NCBI RefSeq assembly: GCF_002208135.1
Contig: NZ_CP021646.1
Coordinates: 1,409,501 to 1,473,500, forward strand
Source: Pseudoalteromonas piscicida
Lineage (GTDB): Bacteria > Pseudomonadota > Gammaproteobacteria > Enterobacterales > Alteromonadaceae
Direction of reading: 5' to 3'
Length of the DNA: 64,000 nt
Of the stretch, positions 22,005-31,097 are shown one piece after another. The first letter of the stretch is position 1. Each line of letters opens with the position of its first letter. The notes under the pieces were generated by a model that saw only the letters and a program-made list of their open reading frames with translations, was not told where the DNA came from and did no database searches. A program made the translations under genes and the position numbers.

Positions 22005-22592
22005 TTGCTCAGCGAGCACATCAATACCAAACGCGAGCAGTGTTTTAGTGAGTTGAATAAGGGGAAGGCCAATCAGGGTATTGGGGTCTTCTCCTTCAAG
22101 CTTATCAAACAGACAGATCCCTAATCCTTCACTTTTAAAGCTTCCAGCACAGTTGTAAGGTGCTTCCGCATCACAATAGTTACTGATCTGCGTTTGGGTA
22201 AGCTGGCGGAAGTAAACGTGAAACGGTACTACTTCAGTGACCGTTTTGCTGCTTTCAATGTCGAAAACGGTTAAACCAGTCAAAAAAGTCACGCGATTAT
22301 TGCTAAATAGGCTTAGTTGCTTAATCGCGTTTTCTTTATTATGTGGCTTTCCTAGGATCTCACCGTTGAATAGCGCAACTTGGTCTGAACCAATCACCAC
22401 ACCTTGTTGATATTTTGCTATTGCTGCTTTGGCTTTTGATTCGCTCAACCGTGCAACAAGTTGCTGTGCTGATTCACCTTCGAGTGCTTGCTCATCTACA
22501 TCCGGTGAAAAAGATGCAAAAGGAAGCATTAATTTTTTCAAAATTGACTGCCTAAATGGCGAACTTGAGGCTAGAATAAGGGGCGTTTTCAT
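21996..22592 (-). CDS. yceF: Maf-family nucleotide pyrophosphatase (YceF type)
   Basis: 198 residues, starting MKTPLILASSSPFRQSILKK with the Maf signature SSSPxRxxxL, catalytic EGESAQQLVARLSESKA and GSDQVAL motifs. The YceF subgroup hydrolyses 7-methyl-GTP and related modified nucleotides. Position next to yceD-rpmF-plsX is as in Escherichia coli, which favours YceF over YhdE. Confidence 0.93.
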   Translation of the reverse strand: MKTPLILASSSPFRQSILKKLMLPFASFSPDVDEQALEGESAQQLVARLSESKAKAAIAKYQQGVVIGSDQVALFNGEILGKPHNKENAIKQLSLFSNNRVTFLTGLTVFDIESSKTVTEVVPFHVYFRQLTQTQISNYCDAEAPYNCAGSFKSEGLGICLFDKLEGEDPNTLIGLPLIQLTKTLLAFGIDVLAEQSG

Positions 22593-22711
22593 GAGATTTT
22601 TATCTTTGTGACGACATTGCCAACAGGATAATGCGCAATAACGCGAAAAACAAAGGGAAAGTGTATTTTTACTTTGACTAACTCAGTAACTATCTATATG
22701 ATGCAGCCCCT

Positions 22712-23236
22712 ATGCAAAAGGTGAAAATTCCCATCACTATTGATCCATGCAGAGCAGCGCAACGTCGAGCATCTTATGACGGTGTTGTAATGCTTGAAGA
22801 ACTTTCTCGATTGCAGCAAGTTGTGCGTGATCAAAATAGTGAAATAGCGGTAGACATTCATTTCAACATCGACGAACAAGGTTTAGTTGTTGTGCAAGGC
22901 AAAGTCCGAGCCCATCTAACCGTTGTATGTCAGCGTTGTAATGATGAATTAGGGTTGGATTTGGAACAAGACTTTGCGTATTCGCCAGTCGGATTAGGTG
23001 CAGAGTCGGATGATCTTCCCGAGCGTTATGATGTGTTGGAGCTGGATGAAGAAGGTGAGGTAAATCTAAGACAAATCGTCGAAGATGAGCTATTACTCGC
23101 GATTCCGATAGTCCCGACGCATGATGAAGCACTATGCTCTTATTCTGATAAGCCAAAGAGCTTTGGTGAAATTGAAGCAGAAGATAGCAAACCAAATCCA
23201 TTTGAAATTTTGAAACAACTTAAGAAAGATTCTTAG
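22712..23236 (+). CDS. yceD: YceD (DUF177) large-ribosome-associated protein
   Basis: 174 residues, [26 protein letters not shown], with the DUF177 motif [18 protein letters not shown] around residue 68 and the C-terminal [10 protein letters not shown]. Required for normal 23S rRNA accumulation in Escherichia coli and in plants. Ten bases upstream of rpmF, the conserved pairing. Confidence 0.95.
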   Translation: MQKVKIPITIDPCRAAQRRASYDGVVMLEELSRLQQVVRDQNSEIAVDIHFNIDEQGLVVVQGKVRAHLTVVCQRCNDELGLDLEQDFAYSPVGLGAESDDLPERYDVLELDEEGEVNLRQIVEDELLLAIPIVPTHDEALCSYSDKPKSFGEIEAEDSKPNPFEILKQLKKDS

Positions 23237-23246
23237 GAGAAGGCTA

Positions 23247-23417
23247 ATGGCGGTACAAAAAAGCAAAAAGTCACGCGCACGTCGTGGTATGCGTCGTTCA
23301 CACGATGCGATCAGTGGACCAGCTCTAACTGTAGATCAGGTTTCTGGTGAGACTCATCGTCGTCACCACGTGACTGCTGATGGTTACTACAAAGGCGTTA
23401 AAGTAATTTCTAAGTAA
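23247..23417 (+). CDS. rpmF: 50S ribosomal protein L32
   Basis: 56 residues, [20 protein letters not shown] and so on to the C-terminal VKVISK. Starts at ATG 23247 with AGGAGAAGG just upstream. Short basic protein of the large subunit. Between yceD and plsX in the usual order. Confidence 0.98.
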   Translation: MAVQKSKKSRARRGMRRSHDAISGPALTVDQVSGETHRRHHVTADGYYKGVKVISK

Positions 23418-23428
23418 GAGATTACTTT

Positions 23429-24475
23429 ATGCTGACCGATCTAACCATTGCGTTAGATATGATGGGGGGCGATTACGGCCCCCGTTCATCTATCCCCGCA
23501 GCCATCGCTGCTGTGCTTAAGCACCCAAATCTAAATTTAATTCTCTGTGGTAATCAGCAAGTTATTGAAAGCGCTTTGACTAAAGCGAATATGCTTGATC
23601 ATCCAAGACTCAAAATTAAACACTGTAAAGAAATCGTCACAAATAGTTGCGAACCTGCCTCTGCACTTAGAAATAAAAAGCAGTCCTCGATGCGCGTAGC
23701 ACTCGACTTGGTGAAGTCTGGCGAAGCACAGGCTTGTGTTAGCTCAGGCAATACAGGCGCACTCTTTTTTATGGCCCACTATGTGTTAAAGATGTTACCA
23801 GGCATCAAGCGTCCAGCGCTAATTTCATCCGTTCCGACAGAAAAAAAACAACCCGTTTATTTACTTGATCTTGGTGCGAATGTGCATTGTGATTCAGAAA
23901 CCCTCTATCAGTTCGGTATTATGGGCTCAATCGTTGCAGGAGAAGCCTTAAATATTCCTTCACCTAAAGTATGTTTGCTAAACATTGGTTCGGAAGAAAT
24001 CAAGGGGCATGATGGTATCAAGCAAGCTGCAAAATTAATGAAATCCTCATCTGTTATTAATTATCAAGGCTATTGTGAGGGGAGCGATATGTTCTCTGGC
24101 AAGGCCGATGTCATTGTATGTGAGGGCTTTGTCGGTAACGTCGCCTTGAAAACCTGTGAAGGGATTGCCAAACTCATCATGAATAAGTTTAGCAAAGCGT
24201 TAAAAAAGCACTTTTTTTATAAAGCGTTGGCCTTTTTACTTCGACCCGTTATAAAAAAATTGTATAGAAGGGTGAACCCCGACCAGTATAACGGCGCAAG
24301 TCTGGTAGGATTGCGCGGTATTGTTGTGAAAAGTCACGGAAATGCCACAACTAAGGCATTTTTAGCCGCGATTGAAGAAGCTGCGCAAGAAGTACAACGT
24401 AAGATCCCTGAAAAGATCCAAGCGGTGTTTGCTCAGGTCGACACAGAAAAACAACCGTCAGGTCCGCATCCCTAA
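23429..24475 (+). CDS. plsX: Phosphate acyltransferase PlsX
   Basis: 348 residues. Starts [26 protein letters not shown], with the PlsX MGGDxxP motif, then SSGNTGAL and [12 protein letters not shown]. Converts acyl-ACP to acyl-phosphate for phospholipid synthesis. Eleven bases after rpmF. The run of six G coding for MMGGD is intact here, unlike the G tract in fabY. It is followed directly by fabD; the expected fabH is absent. Confidence 0.97.
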   Translation: MLTDLTIALDMMGGDYGPRSSIPAAIAAVLKHPNLNLILCGNQQVIESALTKANMLDHPRLKIKHCKEIVTNSCEPASALRNKKQSSMRVALDLVKSGEAQACVSSGNTGALFFMAHYVLKMLPGIKRPALISSVPTEKKQPVYLLDLGANVHCDSETLYQFGIMGSIVAGEALNIPSPKVCLLNIGSEEIKGHDGIKQAAKLMKSSSVINYQGYCEGSDMFSGKADVIVCEGFVGNVALKTCEGIAKLIMNKFSKALKKHFFYKALAFLLRPVIKKLYRRVNPDQYNGASLVGLRGIVVKSHGNATTKAFLAAIEEAAQEVQRKIPEKIQAVFAQVDTEKQPSGPHP

Positions 24476-24528
24476 CACTTCTAAGTGACATGAGGACGTG
24501 GCGACAACAGAGAAAATAAGAGCACAAT

Positions 24529-25455
24529 ATGTCACAAAAAATCGCATTATTTTTCCCAGGACAGGGCTCACAAAGCGTGGGCATGTTATCTGAATTATTA
24601 GCATCTTCTGACATCGTTAAAGCGACTTTCGCTGAAGCCTCAGAAGCACTAGGCTACGATTTAGCCGAACTTGTGCTAAACGGTCCTGAAGAAGAATTAA
24701 ACCAAACGCACCGTACTCAACCGGCACTATTGACCGCAAGCGTTGCTATCTTTAGAGCATGGCAAGAGAAGGGGGTTGATGCTGAACTGACACTAGCTGG
24801 TCATAGTTTAGGTGAATACTCTGCATTAGTATGTGCAGAAGTATTAACCCTTGCAGATGCCGTTAAGTTAGTTGAAAAACGTGGTTTATACATGCAAGAA
24901 GCAGTTCCTGCTGGTACGGGGTCAATGGCGGCAATTATTGGTTTAGATGATGACGTGATTGCTAAGGTTTGTGCCGAATCTGCGCAGGGTGATGTTGTTT
25001 CACCTGTAAACTACAACTCTCCAGGTCAAGTAGTTATTGCGGGTCACGTTGAGGCCGTAAATCGAGCCTCTGAAGCGTGTAAAGAAGCGGGAGCTAAACG
25101 TGCTTTACCACTTGCTGTCAGCGTTCCATCTCATTGCGCATTAATGAAACCTGCTGCTGATAAATTAGCTAAAGATCTGGAAGCGCTCGCATTTTCAGAG
25201 CCAAAGTTTGATGTGATCAACAACGTTGATGTTACGGTTGCAAAAGATGCAGCAGCAATAAAAGATGCGCTTATTCGTCAGCTTTATAGTCCTGTAAGGT
25301 GGACCGAAACCGTACAAGCGGTTGCGAAAGAAGGGGTTACAACAACTTTTGAGTTTGGCCCTGGTAAAGTGATTGCAGGTCTTGTCAAACGCATCGACCG
25401 CTCAGTGTCGTGTGTGTCGGTAAATGATTTAGCTGCCATTGCAGCAGCAGAATAA
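24529..25455 (+). CDS. fabD: Malonyl-CoA:ACP transacylase
   Basis: 308 residues: FPGQGSQSVGM near the N-terminus, nucleophile Ser in GHSLGEYSAL at about residue 92, His in SVPSHCALMKPA, and the C-terminal FEFGPGKVIAGLVKRI. Charges ACP with malonate. Thirteen bases before fabG. Confidence 0.97.
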   Translation: MSQKIALFFPGQGSQSVGMLSELLASSDIVKATFAEASEALGYDLAELVLNGPEEELNQTHRTQPALLTASVAIFRAWQEKGVDAELTLAGHSLGEYSALVCAEVLTLADAVKLVEKRGLYMQEAVPAGTGSMAAIIGLDDDVIAKVCAESAQGDVVSPVNYNSPGQVVIAGHVEAVNRASEACKEAGAKRALPLAVSVPSHCALMKPAADKLAKDLEALAFSEPKFDVINNVDVTVAKDAAAIKDALIRQLYSPVRWTETVQAVAKEGVTTTFEFGPGKVIAGLVKRIDRSVSCVSVNDLAAIAAAE

Positions 25456-25468
25456 TAACGAGAGTATT

Positions 25469-26215
25469 ATGAGTAATTTATTTTCTTTAGAAGGTAAGGT
25501 AGTACTAGTAACGGGTGCTAGCCGTGGTATTGGTAAAGCAATCGCTAACGCCTTGGTTGCGCAAGGTGCAAAAGTTGCAGGTACTGCAACGAGTGAGTCT
25601 GGTGCAGAACGTATCTCTGAGTATCTAGGCGAAAATGGTAAAGGTTATGCGCTAAACGTGACAGAGGCCGACTCAATCGCAGCAACTTTGGATGCAATCA
25701 AAGCAGACTTAGGTGATATCGATGTGTTGGTAAATAATGCTGGTATCACACGCGATAACTTGCTGATGCGTATGAAAGATCAAGAGTGGGATGACATCAT
25801 CGATACTAACTTGTCATCTATTTTCCGCTTATCAAAAGCTGTACTTCGTCCAATGATGAAGAAGAAAAATGGCCGTATCATTAACATTGGTTCAGTAGTG
25901 GGCACTATGGGTAATGCGGGTCAAGCTAACTATGCTGCAGCAAAAGCGGGTGTAATTGGTTTTACAAAATCATTGGCGCGTGAGGTTGCATCTCGCGGTA
26001 TTACGGTAAATACTGTAGCACCGGGCTTTATTCAGACAGACATGACTGATGAGCTAACAGATGAGCAAAAAGCAGCAACTTTGGCGAATGTACCAGCAGG
26101 TCGTTTAGGGCAGCCTGAAGAAATTGCAGCAGCTGTAGTTTATTTAGCATCAGATGCGGCAGCGTATGTTTCTGGTGAAACTTTGCACGTAAATGGTGCG
26201 ATGTACATGGTTTAA
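25469..26215 (+). CDS. fabG: 3-oxoacyl-ACP reductase FabG
   Basis: 248 residues from ATG 25469; a longer in-frame extension overlaps fabD and has no family support. Short-chain dehydrogenase with TGASRGIG cofactor loop, NNAG, catalytic Ser in NIGSVVG and YAAAKAG (Tyr/Lys). NADPH-dependent reduction of 3-oxoacyl-ACP in elongation. Confidence 0.97.
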   Translation: MSNLFSLEGKVVLVTGASRGIGKAIANALVAQGAKVAGTATSESGAERISEYLGENGKGYALNVTEADSIAATLDAIKADLGDIDVLVNNAGITRDNLLMRMKDQEWDDIIDTNLSSIFRLSKAVLRPMMKKKNGRIINIGSVVGTMGNAGQANYAAAKAGVIGFTKSLAREVASRGITVNTVAPGFIQTDMTDELTDEQKAATLANVPAGRLGQPEEIAAAVVYLASDAAAYVSGETLHVNGAMYMV

Positions 26216-26221
26216 CCTGCT

Positions 26222-26255
26222 AAGATCACAAATCAATTGAATTTTTTGTGATCTT
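26222..26255. other. Hairpin between fabG and acpP without a T tract
   Basis: Eleven-pair perfect stem, AAGATCACAAA (26222-26232) with TTTGTGATCTT (26245-26255), and a 12-base AT-rich loop. No run of T follows, so simple intrinsic termination on the plus strand is doubtful. It may set the 3' end of the fabG mRNA or act as a processing site. Confidence 0.6.
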
Positions 26256-26268
26256 GTCGACAACGTAC

Positions 26269-26297
26269 TTGAAATCGTCGCGAAAATAGGCGATAAA
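26269..26297 (+). promoter_or_regulatory. Candidate acpP promoter
   Basis: TTGAAA at 26269-26274 and GATAAA at 26292-26297 with a 17-base spacer, about 135 bases upstream of acpP and just past the fabG hairpin. A separate strong promoter for acpP is expected because ACP is far more abundant than FabG. Assigned by eye. Confidence 0.45.
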
Positions 26298-26431
26298 AAG
26301 ATCCAAAGCTTTGTAACAGGTTTGACCAGAAAAAAAAGTACGGGTCAATCCTTGAATCCCAGAATGATGCGTCGTAAACTGCGCCGCAATCTGAAAATTA
26401 ACGCAGTAGCGTTTAAATAAAGGAAAGAAGA

Positions 26432-26668
26432 ATGAGCGACATCCAAGAACGCGTAAAGAAAATTATTGTTGAACAACTAGGTGTTAAAGAAGAAGAAGTT
26501 AAATCAGAAGCGTCTTTCGTTGATGATTTAGGTGCTGACTCTCTAGACACTGTTGAGCTTGTAATGGCGCTAGAAGAAGAGTTCGATACAGAGATCCCTG
26601 ATGAAGAAGCTGAGAAAATCACTACTGTTCAGGCAGCTATCGACTACGTTACTGCTCACGCTGAGTAA
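26432..26668 (+). CDS. acpP: Acyl carrier protein
   Basis: 78-residue acidic protein, [20 protein letters not shown], with the phosphopantetheine attachment serine in [13 protein letters not shown] (Ser37). Ribosome binding site AGGAAAG. Preceded by an 18-codon open frame that ends just before that site (see findings). Confidence 0.98.
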   Translation: MSDIQERVKKIIVEQLGVKEEEVKSEASFVDDLGADSLDTVELVMALEEEFDTEIPDEEAEKITTVQAAIDYVTAHAE

Positions 26669-26680
26669 CTAGCTTTTCTA

Positions 26681-26710
26681 TTAGGGCAGCACTCGCTGCC
26701 CTAACTCTTT
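26681..26710 (+). terminator. Hairpin with T-rich tail after acpP
   Basis: Stem AGGGCAGC/GCTGCCCT with ACTC loop, followed by AACTCTTTCT. Lies between acpP and fabF and probably lowers fabF expression relative to acpP. Confidence 0.65.
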
Positions 26711-26754
26711 CTAGACCCCCCAATTATTATAATAATCCCTTTTTGGAGGACACC

Positions 26755-27993
26755 GTGGCTAAACGTCGAGTCGTAGTAACTGGCTTAGGTATGTTGACGC
26801 CGCTGGGTAATGATGTTGCATCTACCTGGCAGGGCTTATTAGAAGGCCGTAGTGGCATTCGCAATATCACGCATTTTGACACAGAAGGTTTCGGAACCAA
26901 GTTTGCAGGTTTAGTTAACGACTTTGATGTCACTGAGTACATTTCCCCTAAAGATGCTAAAAAAATGGATGTGTTCATCCAGTATGGTATCGCTGCAGGT
27001 GTGCAGGCATTAAAAGACTCAGGTCTTGAAGTTAACGAAGAGAATGCAGCTAGAGTTGGTGTAGCCATTGGCTCTGGTATCGGTGGTTTGACGCTAATTG
27101 AAGAGAACCATGTTAAGCTATTAAACAGCGGTCCACGTAAACTTTCTCCGTTTTATGTTCCTTCTACCATTATCAATATGATCTCTGGCCACTTGTCTAT
27201 CATGCACGGCTTAAGAGGTCCAAATATTTCGATCGTCACTGCTTGTACAACTGGCCTTCATAATATTGGTCATGCGGCACGTATGATTGCATACGGCGAC
27301 GCGGATGCGATGGTAGCAGGTGGAGCTGAAAAAGCATCAACCCCAATTGGTATGGGCGGTTTTAGTGCAGCTCGTGCGCTCTCTACGCGTAACGATGATC
27401 CGCAAGCGGCTTCTCGCCCTTGGGACAAAGATCGTGATGGTTTTGTGCTTGCTGATGGAGCAGGTGTGATCGTACTAGAAGAGTATGAGCATGCGAAAGC
27501 ACGTGGTGCAAAGATCTACGCTGAACTGGTTGGTTTTGGTATGAGTGGCGATGCATATCACATGACATCACCTCCAGAAAATGGTGCGGGCGCTGCGCAA
27601 GCCATGGTTAATGCTTTGAGCGACGCAGGTATCAATGCAGAGCAGGTTGGTTATATCAACGCTCACGGTACTTCTACTCCAGCAGGTGACGTTGCAGAAA
27701 CCCATGCTGTTAAGTCGGTATTTGGTTCTGCGGCGAAAGATGTAATGGTAAGCTCGTCCAAATCGATGATGGGTCACTTACTTGGTGCTGCGGGTTCAGT
27801 TGAATCAATTATTTCAATTCTTGCGCTGCAAGACCAAAAAGTAACACCGACCATTAACTTGGATAACCCAGATGAAGGCTGTGATTTAGATTATGTGCCT
27901 CATACTGCCCGTGACGCGAAACTAGAGTACACTTTGTGTAACTCGTTTGGTTTCGGTGGAACAAACGGTTCATTACTATTTAAAAAGGTGTAG
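26755..27993 (+). CDS. fabF: 3-oxoacyl-ACP synthase II
   Basis: 412 residues from GTG 26755, preceded by a strong GGAGG five bases away; a TTG twelve bases earlier is less likely. Catalytic Cys in [12 protein letters not shown], His in [12 protein letters not shown] and His in [14 protein letters not shown], plus the C-terminal [14 protein letters not shown]. Chain elongation, including C16:1 to C18:1. Confidence 0.97.
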   Translation: MAKRRVVVTGLGMLTPLGNDVASTWQGLLEGRSGIRNITHFDTEGFGTKFAGLVNDFDVTEYISPKDAKKMDVFIQYGIAAGVQALKDSGLEVNEENAARVGVAIGSGIGGLTLIEENHVKLLNSGPRKLSPFYVPSTIINMISGHLSIMHGLRGPNISIVTACTTGLHNIGHAARMIAYGDADAMVAGGAEKASTPIGMGGFSAARALSTRNDDPQAASRPWDKDRDGFVLADGAGVIVLEEYEHAKARGAKIYAELVGFGMSGDAYHMTSPPENGAGAAQAMVNALSDAGINAEQVGYINAHGTSTPAGDVAETHAVKSVFGSAAKDVMVSSSKSMMGHLLGAAGSVESIISILALQDQKVTPTINLDNPDEGCDLDYVPHTARDAKLEYTLCNSFGFGGTNGSLLFKKV

Positions 27994-28031
27994 ATCAGCC
28001 TTGGTAATCTGATAGCAAAGTAGGTTATGAT

Positions 28032-28060
28032 AAAAAAGCTCGGCAATGCCGAGCTTTTTA
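28032..28060 (+). terminator. Terminator after fabF
   Basis: AAAAAAGCTCGGC-AAT-GCCGAGCTTTTT: eight or more base pairs ending in a T run, 40 bases past the fabF stop. Separates fabF from pabC. Confidence 0.9.
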
Positions 28061-28090
28061 TGTTTTGGCTCCCCTTAAAAGGAAAGTGAC

Positions 28091-28863
28091 TTGGAAAATC
28101 AGCAGCTTTTTTCTAACACTGATAGAGGATTGGCCTATGGCGATGGCTTTTTTACCACCGCGTTAGTCCGTGACGGAAATGTTGAACTGTGGCCGCTTCA
28201 CATCGATCGGCTGGTTGTATGTCAGCAGCGCTTGGGCTTTCCTGAGTTACGACTAGACGAAATCGAGTTTTTGATTCAAGAGCAAGTTAAAGATAAAGCG
28301 GAAGCGGTGCTAAAGATCCTTATCACTCGAGGGGAAGGGGGCGTGGTTATCAAGCTCCTGAGACGCCTGAGCTAAGTGTGAGTATTCAGGTATTACCTTA
28401 TCCTTCACACTATACAACTTGGCAGCAGAGTGGGATTGAGGTCGCATTAAGCCGAGTTCAACTGGGTATTCAGCCGTTATTAGCTGGATTAAAGACACTG
28501 AATCGGTTAGAACAAGTACTTATTAAACAAGATGCACAGACATTGGTTTGCGACGATGTCATTGTGACGGATATCAATGGCATGGTGATTGAAGCGTCGG
28601 CGGCAAATATCATCATGATTAAAGACAGCAAGCTGTATACACCAGATCTTAGTGGCTCTGGTATTAAAGGGGTATTTTTAACCGCACTTGAAAGTAAGCA
28701 CGATATTAGGGTCAAAAATATTGCTTTTGACGAGTTAAAAGCAGCTGATGGTGTATTTATTTGTAATAGTTTAATGCAGTTGGTACCTGTAGTAAGAATT
28801 GAGAATAAACATTTCGATATTGTCGACTTACATGAATTGAAAAGGCGATTTTTAGGGAAGTAA
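28091..28863 (+). CDS. pabC: Aminodeoxychorismate lyase PabC, frameshifted
   Basis: Two adjacent frames that together make one class IV aminotransferase-like protein of about 258 residues. The first (from TTG 28091, AAGGAAAG upstream) has DRGLAYGDGFFTTALVRDG and reads ILITRGEGG before running out of frame at a five-G run, 28337-28341. In the shifted frame the sequence continues RGYQAPETPELSVSIQVLPYPSHY, the expected PabC continuation, with LKTLNRLEQVL (conserved LKTLNR) and VIEASAANIIMI. One extra G would restore it. PabC makes p-aminobenzoate for folate. Position fabF-pabC-mltG is as in other gammaproteobacteria, so the gene is real and either broken or mis-sequenced. Confidence 0.88.
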
Positions 28864-28868
28864 TATAA

Positions 28869-29840
28869 ATGAAAAAACTGTTTATCATAGTCGCATTTTT
28901 GATAGCAGCATCGTCATGGTGGTTATCTCAGCAAATAAATAAGGTTAAATTTGAACCACTTAATATTTCTGAGTCATTAGTTGAGATAAAGGCTGGGCAA
29001 ACATTTAATCAGTTATGCCATTTATGGCAGCGTAGTGGGGCGTTATCTAGCTGCTTTCCTTATCAACTTTATAGCAAGTTAGCGCCAAAGTTATTCGCGT
29101 TACAAGCGGGCTTTTACGATCTTAAAGGGTTAACCGTACTTGATGCCATCACTAAAATTAGTCGCGGAGAACAACATAACTTTAGTTTTACGATCATTGA
29201 GGGTATGCCTATTTGGGAAGTGAAAAATAAGCTCCTCACCGCGCCCTACTTAACGCAAGATATTGACAAGTTGACAACACAACTGAATATCGCGCAAAGT
29301 TCGGCTGAAGGCTGGTTATACCCCGACACCTACCACTATCATGGAAATGATTCAGCACTGCGCATACTTAAACGTGCCCATAACAAAATGCAGAGTGTAC
29401 TTGAGGAAGAGTGGCAAAATAGAATACCAAATCTTCCTTTAAATACGCCTTACGAAGCCTTGATTTTGGCATCTATTATTGAGAAAGAAACGGGCGTAGT
29501 CGCGGAAAGAGATAAAGTGGCATCCGTTTTTATCAATCGTTTACGTAAGGGCATGCGTTTACAGACAGATCCAACCATCATTTATGGTATTGGTGAGCAG
29601 TTTGATGGCGATATTAAGCGTAAAGATATCCTTGAAACGACACCATATAACACCTACCGGATTGATGGTTTGCCACCGACACCCATTGCAATGCCGTCTC
29701 GTGCTGCTATCCATGCAGCACTTAATCCAGCAACAACCGAATACTTTTACTTTGTTGCGTCAGGAGATGGTGGACATCACTTTTCTAAGACACTGACTGA
29801 GCACAATAAAGCGGTGAAGCAATTTATTTTGAAACATTGA
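28869..29840 (+). CDS. mltG: Endolytic murein transglycosylase MltG
   Basis: 323 residues with an N-terminal membrane helix (residues 2-18), a LysM-like region and the YceG domain: LYPDTYHYHGNDSALRILKRA, catalytic Glu in LASIIEKETGV, LQTDPTIIYGIG, PYNTYRIDGLPPTPIAMPS. Cleaves nascent glycan strands and may act as a terminase of polymerisation. Five bases after pabC. Confidence 0.96.
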   Translation: MKKLFIIVAFLIAASSWWLSQQINKVKFEPLNISESLVEIKAGQTFNQLCHLWQRSGALSSCFPYQLYSKLAPKLFALQAGFYDLKGLTVLDAITKISRGEQHNFSFTIIEGMPIWEVKNKLLTAPYLTQDIDKLTTQLNIAQSSAEGWLYPDTYHYHGNDSALRILKRAHNKMQSVLEEEWQNRIPNLPLNTPYEALILASIIEKETGVVAERDKVASVFINRLRKGMRLQTDPTIIYGIGEQFDGDIKRKDILETTPYNTYRIDGLPPTPIAMPSRAAIHAALNPATTEYFYFVASGDGGHHFSKTLTEHNKAVKQFILKH

Positions 29841-29886
29841 GCTTTGAGACAGAGCTAGCGTTGAAAGAGAGGGCGACCCCTCTCTG

Positions 29887-30495
29887 TTACAACATAAAAT
29901 ATTCTTTAATACCCGCTAGTACACTTGATACTGCAACTGAAGCTAAAATAAGTCCCATTACTCGGCTGACGATATTAGCGCCACTATCGCCAATCCATTG
30001 ATGGATTTTTGTCGCAACCAGTAAAAATATTAATACGATAACCAATACGCTGAGCATAATAAGCGATGTTTGGAGTTGTTCAAAAACGTTGTTCTCGCTG
30101 TTTTTAGTAAGCAAAACGGCTGCCAACATCGCCCCTGGACTTGCGATAGAGGGCATTGCTAATGGGAAAATAGCGGTGTCGGATGCTTTACCGTCTAACT
30201 TAATCTCTTCACTCGGCTTGCCCTCACCAAAAATCATTGTCATGGCAAAGATGAATAATACTATGCCACCGGCAATCGCGAACGCAGGTAGGGGAATACC
30301 AATGGCATTTAAAATAATTTCCCCCGCAATAATAAAAAACAGCAACACGATGGCTGCAACCAGTGTCGCTTTAACCGCTATTTTCCGCTTTGTGGCAATA
30401 TCAAAGCCAGTTGTGGTTGCGATAAATACCGGAATAGTGCCAATGGGGTCGATGACCGCAAAGAAAAAAATGAACGTTGAGATATAGTGTTCCAT
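29887..30495 (-). CDS. MarC-family inner membrane protein
   Basis: 202 residues with six predicted membrane helices; starts MEHYISTFIFFFAVIDPIGTIPVFIATTTGF, the MarC signature, and contains FPLAMPSIASPGAMLAAVLL. Similar to YhgN and YchE. The function of the family is not established. Convergent with mltG. Confidence 0.9.
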   Translation of the reverse strand: MEHYISTFIFFFAVIDPIGTIPVFIATTTGFDIATKRKIAVKATLVAAIVLLFFIIAGEIILNAIGIPLPAFAIAGGIVLFIFAMTMIFGEGKPSEEIKLDGKASDTAIFPLAMPSIASPGAMLAAVLLTKNSENNVFEQLQTSLIMLSVLVIVLIFLLVATKIHQWIGDSGANIVSRVMGLILASVAVSSVLAGIKEYFML

Positions 30496-30609
30496 AGTTC
30501 CTTATTATGAAATAAAGGTTGTCCACAAACTACTTATAATTGGCCATGTACTATGGACCAACATCAAATAATATCATTGATTTCATGACTTTATTCTGAA
30601 TATTCTTAA

Positions 30610-30990
30610 TTATTTTTTTGTATTCACGGTATGTACCCAAGCCACTGCGTCATTATAGTTCTCGAAGTTTTTAATCGCTAAGCCGTGCTTGTCAGCAAAT
30701 GCTTCAATTAATCCACTTTTGCTGTCTGAGGGGGAGATAACTCGGGCAAGAGCAATCCCATCGACAAATTGATTGAGTTTTTGTAAAACGGTTAGCACGC
30801 TTGGATAATCGTAGTTGATATGTAATTGAGATACGTCGATCACTAAGCTCTTTAGCTGATTCGATTTAAGTGCAAGCCCTAAATTTTTGTACATCTCGAT
30901 GATATTGGCTTCCACGCATTCCCCGTATGCGGCTGCGTGGATAAGTTTCTCTTTACTATCAACCGTTGCTCTATAAGAGAATTTTGCCAT
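30610..30990 (-). CDS. STAS/SpoIIAA-like domain protein of unknown function
   Basis: 126 residues, with the pattern VDSKEKLIHAAAYGECVEANIIEMYKNL...SLVIDVSQLHINYD...FVDGIALARVISPSDSKSGLIEAFADKHG, reminiscent of STAS-like SpoIIAA folds (beta-alpha alternation, a DVSxL strand-turn). No signal peptide or membrane segment. Downstream of the LysR gene on the same strand with a 107-base gap, so probably a separate unit. Fold call is tentative. Confidence 0.5.
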   Translation of the reverse strand: MAKFSYRATVDSKEKLIHAAAYGECVEANIIEMYKNLGLALKSNQLKSLVIDVSQLHINYDYPSVLTVLQKLNQFVDGIALARVISPSDSKSGLIEAFADKHGLAIKNFENYNDAVAWVHTVNTKK

Positions 30991-31097
30991 GCTCTATTGC
31001 ACCTTTTATGCATATAAATAAAAGGATAGTTCAATTAGCTGGCGATACCAATTTCAGAAGTGAACCAAGCTAAACACGTTAAAAAGGTATAACGCAA

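Noticed and set aside
28378..28863. Stand-alone aminotransferase-like gene starting at GTG 28378
   Set aside because: It is the C-terminal part of PabC, split by a one-base shift from the frame at 28091.
29866..29886. GC-rich hairpin between mltG and marC as terminator
   Set aside because: The stem AGAGAGGG/CCCTCTCT is clear but no T tract follows on either strand; not listed as a terminator.
30089..30487. Plus-strand frame opposite marC
   Set aside because: Shadow of the MarC membrane helices; no ribosome site or family sequence.
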